DNA of 64,000 nucleotides from Luteimicrobium subarcticum (GTDB lineage Bacteria; Actinomycetota; Actinomycetes; Actinomycetales; Cellulomonadaceae), in NCBI RefSeq assembly GCF_002798015.1, contig NZ_PGTZ01000010.1, forward strand, positions 1-64,000. The letters run 5' to 3'. A program made the translations under genes and the position numbers. This document shows positions 53,750 through 62,301 of the stretch, one piece after another (positions within the stretch are counted from its first letter, which is position 1; every line of letters begins with the position of its first letter). The notes under the pieces were generated by a model, which saw only the letters and a list, made by a program, of their open reading frames with translations, was not told the origin of the DNA and searched no databases.

Positions 53750-53828
53750 CGCTCGATCATCAGCGCCTCGCGGAAGGATCGCGAGTGGTCTTCTTCAAAA
53801 CGGAGTGAAAAGGGAGTACGGGAAACGA

Positions 53829-53872
53829 CGAAGGACCCCACAGCCGCGTGATTCCGCGGGTGGGGCCCTTCG
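53829..53872 (-). terminator. Element-supplied terminator of tRNA-Ser(CGA)
   Basis: 12-bp stem (53829-53840 with 53861-53872) three bases after the tRNA end. It differs from the left-end copy at few positions; the change in the stem leaves a G-U pair in the RNA, so the hairpin is kept. Confidence 0.75.
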
Positions 53873-53890
53873 GGTGGCGGTAGCGGTGGG
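53861..53890. repeat. Right attachment site
   Basis: 30 bp identical to 41911-41940; overlaps the tRNA 3' end, so insertion rebuilds a complete tRNA. Confidence 0.9.
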
Positions 53891-53964
53891 ATTTGAACCC
53901 ACGGTGGACTTTCACCCACACACGCTTTCGAGGCGTGCTCCTTAGGCCGCTCGGACACGCTACC
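53875..53964 (-). tRNA. tRNA-Ser (anticodon CGA), integration target
   Basis: GGTAGCG pairs with CGCTACC; anticodon loop CTCGAAAG gives CGA; long variable arm; GGTTCAAATCC T loop; CCA is encoded (53875-53877). The last 16 nt are part of the attachment repeat. Confidence 0.96.
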
Positions 53965-54126
53965 TTCGCCGGTAGTACCGGCCCAGGAAGGATACCCGTT
54001 TCCGGCCCGGGAACCGAATCCGCCGGTGGAGCCCGGTGGGAGGGCCCGACCGGAGGACCGTCGGTGACCGCGCCGGGTGACGCCGGTCACCGGTCGGGGC
54101 GCCGTGCGCGACGTACCGTGGAAGGC

Positions 54127-55047
54127 GTGTCCGTCCCGTCCTCCGCTCCGCCGAGCACCGCCTCAGCCAAGCCGTCCCGCACCCCCGCGACCACGCCCGC
54201 GCCGGCCGGCCCGTCGACGTCCACGGGGACGCTCGACGACGTCGTCGACCTGCTGCGCGGTCGCCGCGTCGCCGTGCTGACGGGCGCCGGCATCTCGACG
54301 GACTCCGGGATCCCGGACTACCGCGGCCCGGACTCCCCGCCGCGCAACCCCATGACGTACCAGCAGTTCGTCGGCGACGAAGCCTTCCGGCGCCACTACT
54401 GGGCGCGCAACCACGTCGGGTGGCGGCACGTGCACCGGACGCTCCCGAACGCCGGCCACCGCGCGCTGGTGCAGCTCGAGGACGCGGGCGTCGTCACCGG
54501 CGTCATCACGCAGAACGTCGACCTGCTCCACGAGGACGCGGGCTCCCGGAACGTCATCGACCTGCACGGCCGCTACGACCGCGTCATCTGCCTCCAGTGC
54601 GGACGCGTCATCTCGCGCGCCCACCTCGCCGACCGTCTCGATGCCCTCAACCCGGGCTTCGTGGAGTCCGTCGCGGGCTCGGTCGCCGACATCGAGATCG
54701 CGCCCGACGCCGACGCCGTCATCGAGCAGACGTCCCACTTCGTGCCCGCGTCCTGCGAGGCCTGCGGCGGCGTCCTCAAGCCGGAGATCGTCTACTTCGG
54801 CGAGAACGTGCCGCGGGAGCGCGTCGACCGGGCGTTCGCCCTCGTCGCCGACGCGGACGTCCTGCTCGTCGTCGGGTCGTCCCTGACCGTGATGAGCGGG
54901 CTGCGGTTCGTCCGACGCGCCGCGAAGGACGGGCAGCCCGTCGTCATCGTCAACCGCGGCGCGACCCGCGGCGACGACCTCGCGACCCTCAAGCTCGACG
55001 CCGGCACGTCCGAGACGCTCACGGCGCTGGTGGACGCTCTCGCCTGA
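54127..55047 (+). CDS. Sirtuin, NAD-dependent protein deacylase, class II-like
   Basis: 306 residues. GAGISTDSGIPDYRGPD, TQNVDLLHEDAGSRNVIDLHG (catalytic His) and two zinc CxxC pairs (CLQC, CEAC), then VVGSSLTVMSG and VNRGATRGD. The Ser/Pro/Ala-rich head (1-38) is extra. GTG 54127 follows TACCGT by six bases: leaderless. The pattern RHYWARNHVGWRHV is like class II (SIRT4-type) enzymes. Targets unknown. Confidence 0.92.
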   Translation: MSVPSSAPPSTASAKPSRTPATTPAPAGPSTSTGTLDDVVDLLRGRRVAVLTGAGISTDSGIPDYRGPDSPPRNPMTYQQFVGDEAFRRHYWARNHVGWRHVHRTLPNAGHRALVQLEDAGVVTGVITQNVDLLHEDAGSRNVIDLHGRYDRVICLQCGRVISRAHLADRLDALNPGFVESVAGSVADIEIAPDADAVIEQTSHFVPASCEACGGVLKPEIVYFGENVPRERVDRAFALVADADVLLVVGSSLTVMSGLRFVRRAAKDGQPVVIVNRGATRGDDLATLKLDAGTSETLTALVDALA

Positions 55048-55178
55048 CGGTCGCACGCCCGATGGCGACACCGTCCCGTCGACCCGGGAACAGTGCCCCG
55101 ACCGTCCCGGGAGACGTCGGGCGGCGTGAGGACGTCGGGCCCTGCCCGCAGGAACACCGCAGCGCGGACGCTGGTCAC

Positions 55179-55853
55179 ATGAGAACCAGAACCGCTGTTG
55201 TCGCCGCTGCCACCACCGCCACGGTCCTTGTCGCGGGTGGGACCACGCTCGCCGTCGCGACCACGACGCCACCTTCCACGGTCGCCTGCGTGACGTCCCA
55301 CGGAGTCATCCGCTCGGCGTCGTCCTCAGGCGTGTGCCCGTCAGGTACGACTCGCCGCACCGTCGGCGCCTCCGGCAAGACCGGTGCGACCGGCAAGACC
55401 GGTGCGACCGGCGCCACCGGGAAGACGGGGTCGGCGGGACCCGTCGGCCCCGCCGGGCCGCAGGGACCGACCGGGCCACGAGGGCCGGGCAGCGCCGGTG
55501 CGCGGCTCCTCATGTACCCCGGGACGCAGGTCGTCGCGTCGCTGGGAGACACCTCCGTGTGGGCCACCTGCGGCAACGGAGTGGCGACCTACGTCGTGCG
55601 GGGCTCCTACATGTTCGTCGACGGCATGGAGACGAACTCCACGGGCTCCGCACTCACCCGCTTCTCCGCCCGGGGAACGTCCGTGCCTTCCCAGACGAGC
55701 GCCCCGAACGTGTTCGCGGACCTCCTCGTCGCGGTCGCGCCCGACGGCTACACGACCACGTCAGTCGTCCACGTCACCGTGTCGTCCACGCACACCGCGG
55801 GAACACCGACCACCAGCGAGACGTGCGCGTACACCGTGCAGATCACGCCCTGA
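55179..55853 (+). CDS. Secreted collagen-like protein
   Basis: 224 residues. Signal peptide 1-27, then a short Cys-containing part, about thirteen G-x-y triplets (GKTGATGKTG...GPTGPRGPG, about 70-108) that could form a triple helix, and a C-terminal beta-rich domain with two cysteines. No anchor. Role unknown; such proteins can be adhesins or matrix components. Confidence 0.75.
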   Translation: MRTRTAVVAAATTATVLVAGGTTLAVATTTPPSTVACVTSHGVIRSASSSGVCPSGTTRRTVGASGKTGATGKTGATGATGKTGSAGPVGPAGPQGPTGPRGPGSAGARLLMYPGTQVVASLGDTSVWATCGNGVATYVVRGSYMFVDGMETNSTGSALTRFSARGTSVPSQTSAPNVFADLLVAVAPDGYTTTSVVHVTVSSTHTAGTPTTSETCAYTVQITP

Positions 55854-55872
55854 CGTGGCTCCGGCCGGGGCG

Positions 55873-56385
55873 TCAGCGGTGGGAGTCAAAGTACTCGCGC
55901 AGCACGGTGGCGCACTCGTCCTCGCGCACCCCGCCGACGACCTCGACGCGGTGCGTGCTGCGCCGGTCCCGCACCAGGTCCCACACCGACCCGCAGGCGC
56001 CGGCCTTCGGGTCCCACGCCCCGAGGACGAGCCGGGGCACGCGCGCGAGCATGATCGCGCCCGCGCACATGGCGCACGGTTCGAGCGTGACGACGAGGGT
56101 GCACCCGTCGAGCCGCCACGACCCGAGCGTCAGCGCGGCCTGCCGCAGGGCTAGCACCTCCGCGTGGGCGGTCGGGTCGTGCGTCTCCTCGCGCCGGTTG
56201 CGCCCCACACCGACGAGCGCGCCGTCACCGTCCACGACGACGGCCCCGACGGGCACGTCGTCGGACGCGAGGGCGTGCGTCGCCTCGTGCAGCGCGAGCC
56301 CCATGAGCGCGTCGTGGTACGCGACCTCGTCGGTGCTGCGGTGGTCGGCGGGACGGCGCATCGGACCGGGCAGGGGACCAGGCAT
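55873..56385 (-). CDS. tadA: tRNA(adenine-34) deaminase
   Basis: 170 residues. Zinc site HAEVLAL and PCAMCAGAI; catalytic Glu in HAE. Converts A34 to inosine in tRNA-Arg(ACG), essential in most bacteria. Start at ATG 56385, with ATG 56361 also possible; the much longer frame is antisense to upp. Divergent from upp. Confidence 0.92.
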   Translation of the reverse strand: MPGPLPGPMRRPADHRSTDEVAYHDALMGLALHEATHALASDDVPVGAVVVDGDGALVGVGRNRREETHDPTAHAEVLALRQAALTLGSWRLDGCTLVVTLEPCAMCAGAIMLARVPRLVLGAWDPKAGACGSVWDLVRDRRSTHRVEVVGGVREDECATVLREYFDSHR

Positions 56386-56499
56386 GGCACCAGCCTGCCG
56401 CACCGACGCGCCGCCCACCCCACCAGACGCCGCACCCGAGCCCGCACCTGCACGCCGCACCAGCAGGTAGCCCACCGTACCGGCGGGTAGGTTGGGCCT

Positions 56500-57135
56500 A
56501 TGCGCACGATCGTCGTGGACCATCCCCTCGTCGCCCACAAGCTGACGGTCCTGCGGGACGAGGCGACCCCGTCGCCCACCTTCCGCCTGCTCGTCGACGA
56601 GCTCGTGACGCTCCTGGCGTACGAGGCGACGCGCGACGTCCGCGTCGTGGACCGTGAGATCCGCACCCCGGTCGCCGAGACCCGGGGCGCCCACCTGGCG
56701 TCCCCGCCGCCGATCGTCGTGCCGATCCTGCGGGCAGGCCTCGGGATGCTGGACGGCATGTCCCGGCTGCTGCCGAAGGCGGAGGTCGGGTTCCTCGGCA
56801 TGGTCCGCAACGAGATCACGCTCGAGGCGACGACGTACGCGAACCGCCTGCCCGACGACCTCACGGGCCGGCAGTGCTTCCTGATCGACCCGATGCTCGC
56901 GACGGGCGGCACGCTCATCATGGCGATCGAGTACCTGCTCGCCAAGGGCGCCGACGACGTCACCGCGGTCTGCCTGCTCGCGGCGCCAGAGGGCCTCGCG
57001 GCCGTCGAGGAGGCCGTCGGGCACCGCGCGGAGGTGACCGTCGTCGTCGCGGCGGTCGACGACCATCTCGACGAGCACGGCTACATCGTCCCGGGACTCG
57101 GCGACGCCGGGGACCGCCTGTACGGCGTCGTCTGA
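56500..57135 (+). CDS. upp: Uracil phosphoribosyltransferase
   Basis: 211 residues, full length. Makes UMP from uracil and [19 protein letters not shown] is the uracil-side signature and [19 protein letters not shown] the PRPP loop. ATG follows a TAGGTT -10 box by seven bases with no ribosome site: leaderless. An imperfect hairpin after the gene (about 57140-57175) may terminate it. Confidence 0.96.
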   Translation: MRTIVVDHPLVAHKLTVLRDEATPSPTFRLLVDELVTLLAYEATRDVRVVDREIRTPVAETRGAHLASPPPIVVPILRAGLGMLDGMSRLLPKAEVGFLGMVRNEITLEATTYANRLPDDLTGRQCFLIDPMLATGGTLIMAIEYLLAKGADDVTAVCLLAAPEGLAAVEEAVGHRAEVTVVVAAVDDHLDEHGYIVPGLGDAGDRLYGVV

Positions 57136-57238
57136 CCCGTCGCGACGGACGGGCACCGGTCCGTCACGACGTCCCACCATCCGAGACATCCACGGTCTCG
57201 TCTTGGCCCGCCCTCTGGGACGTGCCACTCTCGCACTC

Positions 57239-57322
57239 GTGAGCACCTCGTCGACCACCGCGCTGCGCCCCGCAGCCGTCGTCGTCATGTGCCTGTGCCC
57301 CCGCGTCTGTTGTTGCGCCTGA
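57239..57322 (+). CDS. Poly-cysteine leader peptide (candidate Cys-responsive attenuator)
   Basis: A 27-residue frame from GTG 57239 ending MCLCPRVCCCA, five Cys in the last eleven residues, with two successive rare TGT codons. ATG 57287 is an alternative start. Poly-Cys short ORFs upstream of operons are known in mycobacteria as cysteine-sensing attenuators. Here ACCTC at 57336-57340, just past the stop codon, can pair with the GAGGT ribosome site (57417-57421) of the next gene, giving an anti-ribosome-site that a stalled or moving ribosome would disturb. Confidence 0.65.
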   Translation: MSTSSTTALRPAAVVVMCLCPRVCCCA

Positions 57323-57427
57323 CCTGCTCAGCCGCACCTCCCCTCGCGTCCTCGACGCCACCCAGACGCCCCGCCGGCGACGCCGGCACCGGCCGCACCG
57401 CGGCCCTGCACAGCACGAGGTCCTCCG

Positions 57428-58108
57428 ATGACGATCGTCTCCCCCTCCCGTCCCGCGCACCCCCGCACCGCGACACCCCGCCCGGCCCCCGTCCGCGACG
57501 AGCGCCGCGAGGCCGGCCCCCGCGCCCGCGGCACCAGCGCCGGCGGCCGCCCCGGCTTCGTGCTCTACGTCGGCATCGACGGCACCCCTGACGGTGAAGA
57601 GATCGTCGAGCTCGCCGAGACGCTCTCAGAGCTCGCCCGCGAGCTCCTGCCCGACGCAGAGACCTACACGTCGGTCCGGCTCGCCGAGCCCCGCACGACC
57701 ACGATCCCGCGCGACGCGGCCCGGACGTCCACGGGGGACACCACCCCGGGCCTCCACCGGGACGACGTCCGCACCTTCCACGAGCGGCTCGCGCGCGTCT
57801 CGGGCGTGCCGCGGCTCGTCATCGACGCCGCCGCCCGTGAGGTCGTCGTGGACGACCGTCGCGTGCACCTCACCGTCAAGGAGCTCGACCTGCTCGTGCA
57901 CCTCGCCCGGCAGGGCGGACGGACGGTCACGCGCGAGGAGCTGCTGGCGTCCGTGTGGCAGGGCGCGCCGGTCCAGGAGGGCACCCGCACCGTCGACGTG
58001 CACGTGCGCCGGCTGCGCGAGAAGGTCGACGTCGGGCACGTCATCACGACCGTCCGCGGCGTCGGCTACCGGTTCGCGACGACCGCCGACGTCGTCCTGC
58101 GCGACTGA
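57428..58108 (+). CDS. OmpR-type winged-helix regulator without receiver domain
   Basis: 226 residues. A disordered Pro/Arg head (1-42), a small unassigned alpha/beta region (FVLYVGIDGTPDGEEIVELAETLSEL, about 44-90), and a Trans_reg_C winged helix (about 130-216: LTVKELDLLVHLARQGGRTVTREELLASVW...TVDVHVRRLREKV...RGVGYRF). No phosphoacceptor domain, so activity must be set by expression or a ligand. The poly-Cys leader upstream suggests a link to cysteine supply. Convergent with the sigma-fusion gene. Confidence 0.85.
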   Translation: MTIVSPSRPAHPRTATPRPAPVRDERREAGPRARGTSAGGRPGFVLYVGIDGTPDGEEIVELAETLSELARELLPDAETYTSVRLAEPRTTTIPRDAARTSTGDTTPGLHRDDVRTFHERLARVSGVPRLVIDAAAREVVVDDRRVHLTVKELDLLVHLARQGGRTVTREELLASVWQGAPVQEGTRTVDVHVRRLREKVDVGHVITTVRGVGYRFATTADVVLRD

Positions 58109-58183
58109 CACCGGCGCCGTCCCTCAGCGACCGGCACCGCCGGCGCGCACGAGGGCCAGCGGAACCGCCCGCTCAAGGACCGC

Positions 58184-61100
58184 TCAGCAGGTCGTGACGG
58201 GCCGCCACGGACCGAACGGGGTCGCGTCCGGCGTCACGCCCTTCGACCAGTACGCCCCGAACCACAGGCGCCCGTCGTGCTCGACGACGTCGGTCCACCC
58301 GTAGGCGGTGCGGGCGTCCCAGGCCCCGACCGTCGTCGGGTAGCGCTGCCACGTCGACGACCGGGCTCCCGGGGCACCGAACGGCGTGTCGAAGCGCGCG
58401 ATCCACCACGAGCCGTCCGCGGCCACGACGTCACCTGCGACGTACCAGGCGGACGAGTCGTAGGCCCGCGGCGTGCTGCTCGGGGCGACGGCGAGCTTCT
58501 GCCACGCCCCGAACTGCGTGCCGGGCACGTCGCCGGCACCCGTCACCCACTTCGCACGGTAGTACGTGCCCCCGTAGCGGACGACGGTCCCGGGCCCGTA
58601 GCTCGCCGTCGCCGACCACTGGTCGGACCGGCACGTCGGGGCGACGACCGTGGGCGTGGGGGTCGGAGTGGGCGTCGTTTGGGTCGGGGTGGGCGCGGGC
58701 GTCGTCGGGGTGGGAGTGGGCGTCGTCTGCGTCGGTGTCGGGGTGGGCGACTCCGACGCGGTGGGGCTCGGGGTCGGGGTCTCGCACCCCGCCGCGTCGT
58801 ACGCGACGCTCTCGGTCGTGGAGTACCCCCGGCCGCCCAGCCACTCGTACACGCGGACCTGGACCGTCGCCGCTTCACCCGAGCCCAGCGGGATCCACCA
58901 GTACGCCGCGGCGGCAGGCGCCACGGTGCGGGAGTCCGCCGCAGGGTCGTCGAGCAACGGCCGGACCTGGATCGTGGTCGGTCCGTCGTTCGCCACGTAG
59001 ACCGCGAGGGCGGGCGAGCCGTCGGTCGTCGAGCACTGCGCCTTGACGCTGAGCCGGTAACCCCAGTCCGCGCCCGACGGGTCCGTCGGGGTGGGCGTGG
59101 GGGTGGTCGACGGGGTCGTCGGGGTGGGCGACGGCTCGGTCGGCGTGGAGCTGGGCGTGGGCGTGGTCGGGGCGCAGTCGGCAGCGGCGTACGCCGCGGT
59201 GACGGTCGTCGACCCCTGGAACGAGGACGTCCCGTCGGGGACCGCGAACACGTCGATGTCGAGGGTCCCGGCCGCTCCCGAGTCGAGCGGCACCCACCAG
59301 TACCCGCTCACCCCCGGCGCGAGGGTCACGGCCTCGGCCGTGGCCGTCCGGACGCGCGCGCTGACAGAGAAGTCGTTCTCGTTCGTGAAGTACACGCCGA
59401 CCGCAGGCGTGCCGTCCGTGGCCGAGCACTGCGTCTCGGTCGTGACGGACGACCTCCAGTCGGGGGTCGCGGTCTGCGTCGGGGTCGGGGTCTGCGTCGG
59501 TGTCGGGGTCGACGCGACGCAGTCCGTGGCCTCGTAGGGAACGGTCAGCGTGGTCGTCCGGACTCCGTGGACGAGCGTCGGGCCGGACAGCCGGACACGG
59601 ACCACGCCTGCCTCGGCGGAGTCGAGCGGGATCCACCAGTAGGCCTGCTTGTCCGCCTCGACGGACTGCGCGGCCGTGCCGTCGACGTCCGGCTGCGCGG
59701 TCACCGCGAAGGAGTTCTCGTTCAGGTAGAACACGCCGACGGCGGGGCTGCCGTCGTTCGGGGAGCACTGCGCCCGCGCCTGGAGGTCGTCGTGCCACTC
59801 GGGCTCGACCTGGAGAGCGACCTGCTGGCCACCTGCGGTGGGCTGGCGTGCCGCGTACCCGGTGCTGCCGACCTGGAGGACGGCCTGCGGATCGACCGTC
59901 CCGACCCGGGCGAACGTGATCGTGAGCGCCGTGGTCCCGTCCGACCCGGCGCTCGGGTTCGGTGCGGGCGCGACCGTCCCTCCGCTGCGCGACCACGAGG
60001 TCCCCGACCCGCTCCAGGCGGCACCCGAGCCGTCCGTGACTCCCGTGATCCTCACGCCGTCGGGCACGCCGAGGACGACCGCAGCCTTGGTGGCGTCCTG
60101 GTTGCCGCTGTTCCGCAGCGTGACCGTGGTGCTGCCCGAGGTCCCGCTCAGCGGGAGGTACGCCGACGCAGCGCTCGTCACGTCGACGCTCAGCACCGGA
60201 CGCCTCACCGTGAAGCGCGGCGCGTCGTCCGCACCGGAGCTGCTGACCTCCTTCTGGCCGACGGAGAGCTTCCAGGAGAACGAGCTCCCGCTGCCGTCGA
60301 CGTACTGGAAGTCGTCCGTGAGGTGCACGGTGAGCCGCAGGGACGCGGTGGTGTGTCCCGGCAGCGTCGGCAGCGTGCAGACCGCGGCCGCCTCGGCCGA
60401 GCCGACCGTGACGCACTGGAACTCGTAGTCGGCCGTCACTTCCGGGACGGAGAACGAGACGGCCCCGCGCGCGGCACCACCGGACGTCGGGACGAACGTC
60501 GTGTCCGCGGACGCCACGACGACGCCGGCCGGGAGGCCGACGCTCACGCTCACGTCGTCCGCCGCCTCGCCCCCCGAGTTGGACGCGGTCAGGCTCAGCG
60601 TGCCGTCGGTGTCGAGGTCGAGCGTCGGCACGTCGTCGGCGCTGATCGAGACCGCCGCGGGGTCCGGGGCGGGCGGGGTCGTGGGGCTGGAGCTCGGGCT
60701 GGGCGACGAGCTCGGGCTGGGCGACGCGGTCGGCTCGTCCGTGGGTCCCGGGGTGGTCTGCGGCGGCGCCGGCGGGGCGTCGGTGGTCGGCGCGGGCGCC
60801 GGTGCGGCCGGCGTCGAGGTCGGCTCGGTGGTGGGCTCGGTCGCCGGAGCCGCCGTCGCCGGGGGCGTCACGGCCGGCGGGGGCAGGAGGACGGGGCCGT
60901 CCAGGGCGGGGAAGGTGGGCGCCACGGTCGCGGGCGAGGTGAGGTCCGGGCTGCTCGTGGGCGACGGGGCCGCCGTCGACGTCTCGGTGGGCGCGGCCGT
61001 GGCGACCGTGGGCGCGACCTCGGCCACCCGCGGCGCGTCGTCGTGGTCGTTCGAGAAGACGCCCAGCGCGCCGGCGACGCCCAGCCCGACCGCGGCCGCG

Positions 61101-62176
61101 ACGCCGACCGTCGCCACGACGGCGAGCACCGGTGTGGCGGCCAGGAACGCCGCGAGCCCGGTCGCGCCCGCGGCACCTGCCCCGACGACGCCGACGCCCG
61201 CGGTCGCGGCCCCCGCGGTCGCCGCACCGGCCGAGCCCGCGGCCCCCGCGCTGCCTGCCGCGCCCGCACCGGACGCCCCCGAGGCACCGGAGGCTCCCAC
61301 ACCGCCGGATGCTCCGGCGCCACCGGACGCGGCGCCCGCACCCGCGGCGCCGGACGCGGCGCCGCCGCCGACGGGCAGCGCCTGGCCGACGATGCCGAGC
61401 GCACCGAGGCCGAGGACGAGGGGTGCGACGATCCCGCGCATGCCGCGCGACACGTCACCGAGCTCCGCGACGAGCATCCGGCAGTCGTCGCAGTCGTCGA
61501 GGTGCCCCTGGACGTGCGCCGTCTCGCGCTTGGCCAGGCCGCCACGGACGTACGAGCCGAGGAGACCGTTGACCCTGCGGCACTCCGCGGCGGGGCTCGA
61601 CGTCAGGTGCTCCTGGAGGTAGCCCTGCCGCAGGCCCTCACGCGCGCGGTAGGCGAGCGCGGCGACACCGTTCGCGGTGAGCCCGAGGAGCGGCGCGACC
61701 TGTGCGGGCGTCATGCCCTCGACCTCGGTGTACCAGAGGACGTCCTGCCAGCGCTCCGGGAGCCCGCGGTAGGCGCGCGCGACGACCGAGCGCTCGAACC
61801 CGGCGAGCGCCGGCTCTTCCGTCGAGCCCTCGTGCCCGAGAGCGGCCTCGAGCATCTCGGTCTCGTCGGTGGGACGCGTGCGGCTGCCGGCGACGCCGGC
61901 GCTGCGCGCGGTGTTGCGCACGGTGGTGAAGAGGTAGGCGCGGAACGCGACGTCGGGGCCGCGGCCGGAGCGCAGCGCCGCGAGGACGTTGGAGAAGGCC
62001 TCGGAGACGACGTCGTCAGCGTCGGCGGCGCTCGCGGTGTACTGGCGGGCGACGATCTTCGCGGCGCCGGCGTGCCGCTCGTACAGCTCGCCGTAGGCCT
62101 CGCCGTCGCCCGCGCGCACAGCAGTGATGAGTTCCGCGTCGCTCGCGGTCCCCCAGTCCTGCTCGATCGCCGTCAT
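58184..62176 (-). CDS. ECF sigma factor fused to anti-sigma-like, membrane and extracellular chitin-binding-like sensor domains
   Basis: 1330 residues in one frame. 27-90: sigma-70 region 2 (DADDVVSEAFSNVLAALRSG, AFRAYLFTTVRNTARS). About 125-185: region 4 (LPERWQDVLWYTEVEGMTPAQVAPLLGLTANGVAAL). 225-232: H-x3-C-x2-C zinc motif (HLDDCDDC) as in ZAS anti-sigma factors. 248-268 and about 338-372: hydrophobic segments around a Gly/Ala-rich stretch. 385-505: Pro/Thr/Ser linker. 505-790: two DUF11-like beta domains. 794-886, 907-1001, 1038-1131: three homologous modules, each with a QC...C Cys pair, joined by TPTQTPTP linkers. About 1185-1330: three Trp-rich modules (YGPGTVVRYGGTYYRAKW, AYDSSAWYVAGDVVAADGSWW, ARTAYGWTDVVEHDGRLWF) resembling CBM5/12 chitin-binding folds. 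Inferred role: surface polysaccharide sensing releasing a sigma factor by proteolysis. Confidence 0.85.
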   Translation of the reverse strand: MTAIEQDWGTASDAELITAVRAGDGEAYGELYERHAGAAKIVARQYTASAADADDVVSEAFSNVLAALRSGRGPDVAFRAYLFTTVRNTARSAGVAGSRTRPTDETEMLEAALGHEGSTEEPALAGFERSVVARAYRGLPERWQDVLWYTEVEGMTPAQVAPLLGLTANGVAALAYRAREGLRQGYLQEHLTSSPAAECRRVNGLLGSYVRGGLAKRETAHVQGHLDDCDDCRMLVAELGDVSRGMRGIVAPLVLGLGALGIVGQALPVGGGAASGAAGAGAASGGAGASGGVGASGASGASGAGAAGSAGAAGSAGAATAGAATAGVGVVGAGAAGATGLAAFLAATPVLAVVATVGVAAAVGLGVAGALGVFSNDHDDAPRVAEVAPTVATAAPTETSTAAPSPTSSPDLTSPATVAPTFPALDGPVLLPPPAVTPPATAAPATEPTTEPTSTPAAPAPAPTTDAPPAPPQTTPGPTDEPTASPSPSSSPSPSSSPTTPPAPDPAAVSISADDVPTLDLDTDGTLSLTASNSGGEAADDVSVSVGLPAGVVVASADTTFVPTSGGAARGAVSFSVPEVTADYEFQCVTVGSAEAAAVCTLPTLPGHTTASLRLTVHLTDDFQYVDGSGSSFSWKLSVGQKEVSSSGADDAPRFTVRRPVLSVDVTSAASAYLPLSGTSGSTTVTLRNSGNQDATKAAVVLGVPDGVRITGVTDGSGAAWSGSGTSWSRSGGTVAPAPNPSAGSDGTTALTITFARVGTVDPQAVLQVGSTGYAARQPTAGGQQVALQVEPEWHDDLQARAQCSPNDGSPAVGVFYLNENSFAVTAQPDVDGTAAQSVEADKQAYWWIPLDSAEAGVVRVRLSGPTLVHGVRTTTLTVPYEATDCVASTPTPTQTPTPTQTATPDWRSSVTTETQCSATDGTPAVGVYFTNENDFSVSARVRTATAEAVTLAPGVSGYWWVPLDSGAAGTLDIDVFAVPDGTSSFQGSTTVTAAYAAADCAPTTPTPSSTPTEPSPTPTTPSTTPTPTPTDPSGADWGYRLSVKAQCSTTDGSPALAVYVANDGPTTIQVRPLLDDPAADSRTVAPAAAAYWWIPLGSGEAATVQVRVYEWLGGRGYSTTESVAYDAAGCETPTPSPTASESPTPTPTQTTPTPTPTTPAPTPTQTTPTPTPTPTVVAPTCRSDQWSATASYGPGTVVRYGGTYYRAKWVTGAGDVPGTQFGAWQKLAVAPSSTPRAYDSSAWYVAGDVVAADGSWWIARFDTPFGAPGARSSTWQRYPTTVGAWDARTAYGWTDVVEHDGRLWFGAYWSKGVTPDATPFGPWRPVTTC

Positions 62177-62301
62177 GCGTGTACCTCGTCGTGGCGCGCT
62201 CGCGCCCGGGCGGTTGTGTCTGCATCCTAGGGCTTTCGGCCGCGTGAGTCTTCACCCGCTCGAACCGCGTCATAGATGCCGCCCTGTAGCGTCTCTTCCC
62301 T

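Larger units (their letters stand above)
41911..53890. mobile_element. AICE (pSAM2-like integrative conjugative element) in tRNA-Ser(CGA)
   Basis: Bounded by a 30-bp direct repeat of the tRNA 3' end, 11,950 bp apart. It carries, toward the tRNA, a Pra-like activator, an FtsK/TraB-like translocase, a RepSA-like rolling-circle initiator, an HTH excisionase and a tyrosine integrase all on the plus strand, with a divergent GntR (KorSA-like) repressor. That is the core set of actinobacterial AICEs, which excise, replicate as a circle and transfer double-stranded DNA. The left 5 kb is cargo: a PASTA-like lipoprotein and a restriction-modification cassette. All core genes look intact, so it may be mobile. 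Confidence 0.93.

Noticed and set aside
41911-53890. Prophage
   Set aside because: No capsid, terminase, tail or lysis genes; the gene set is that of an AICE.
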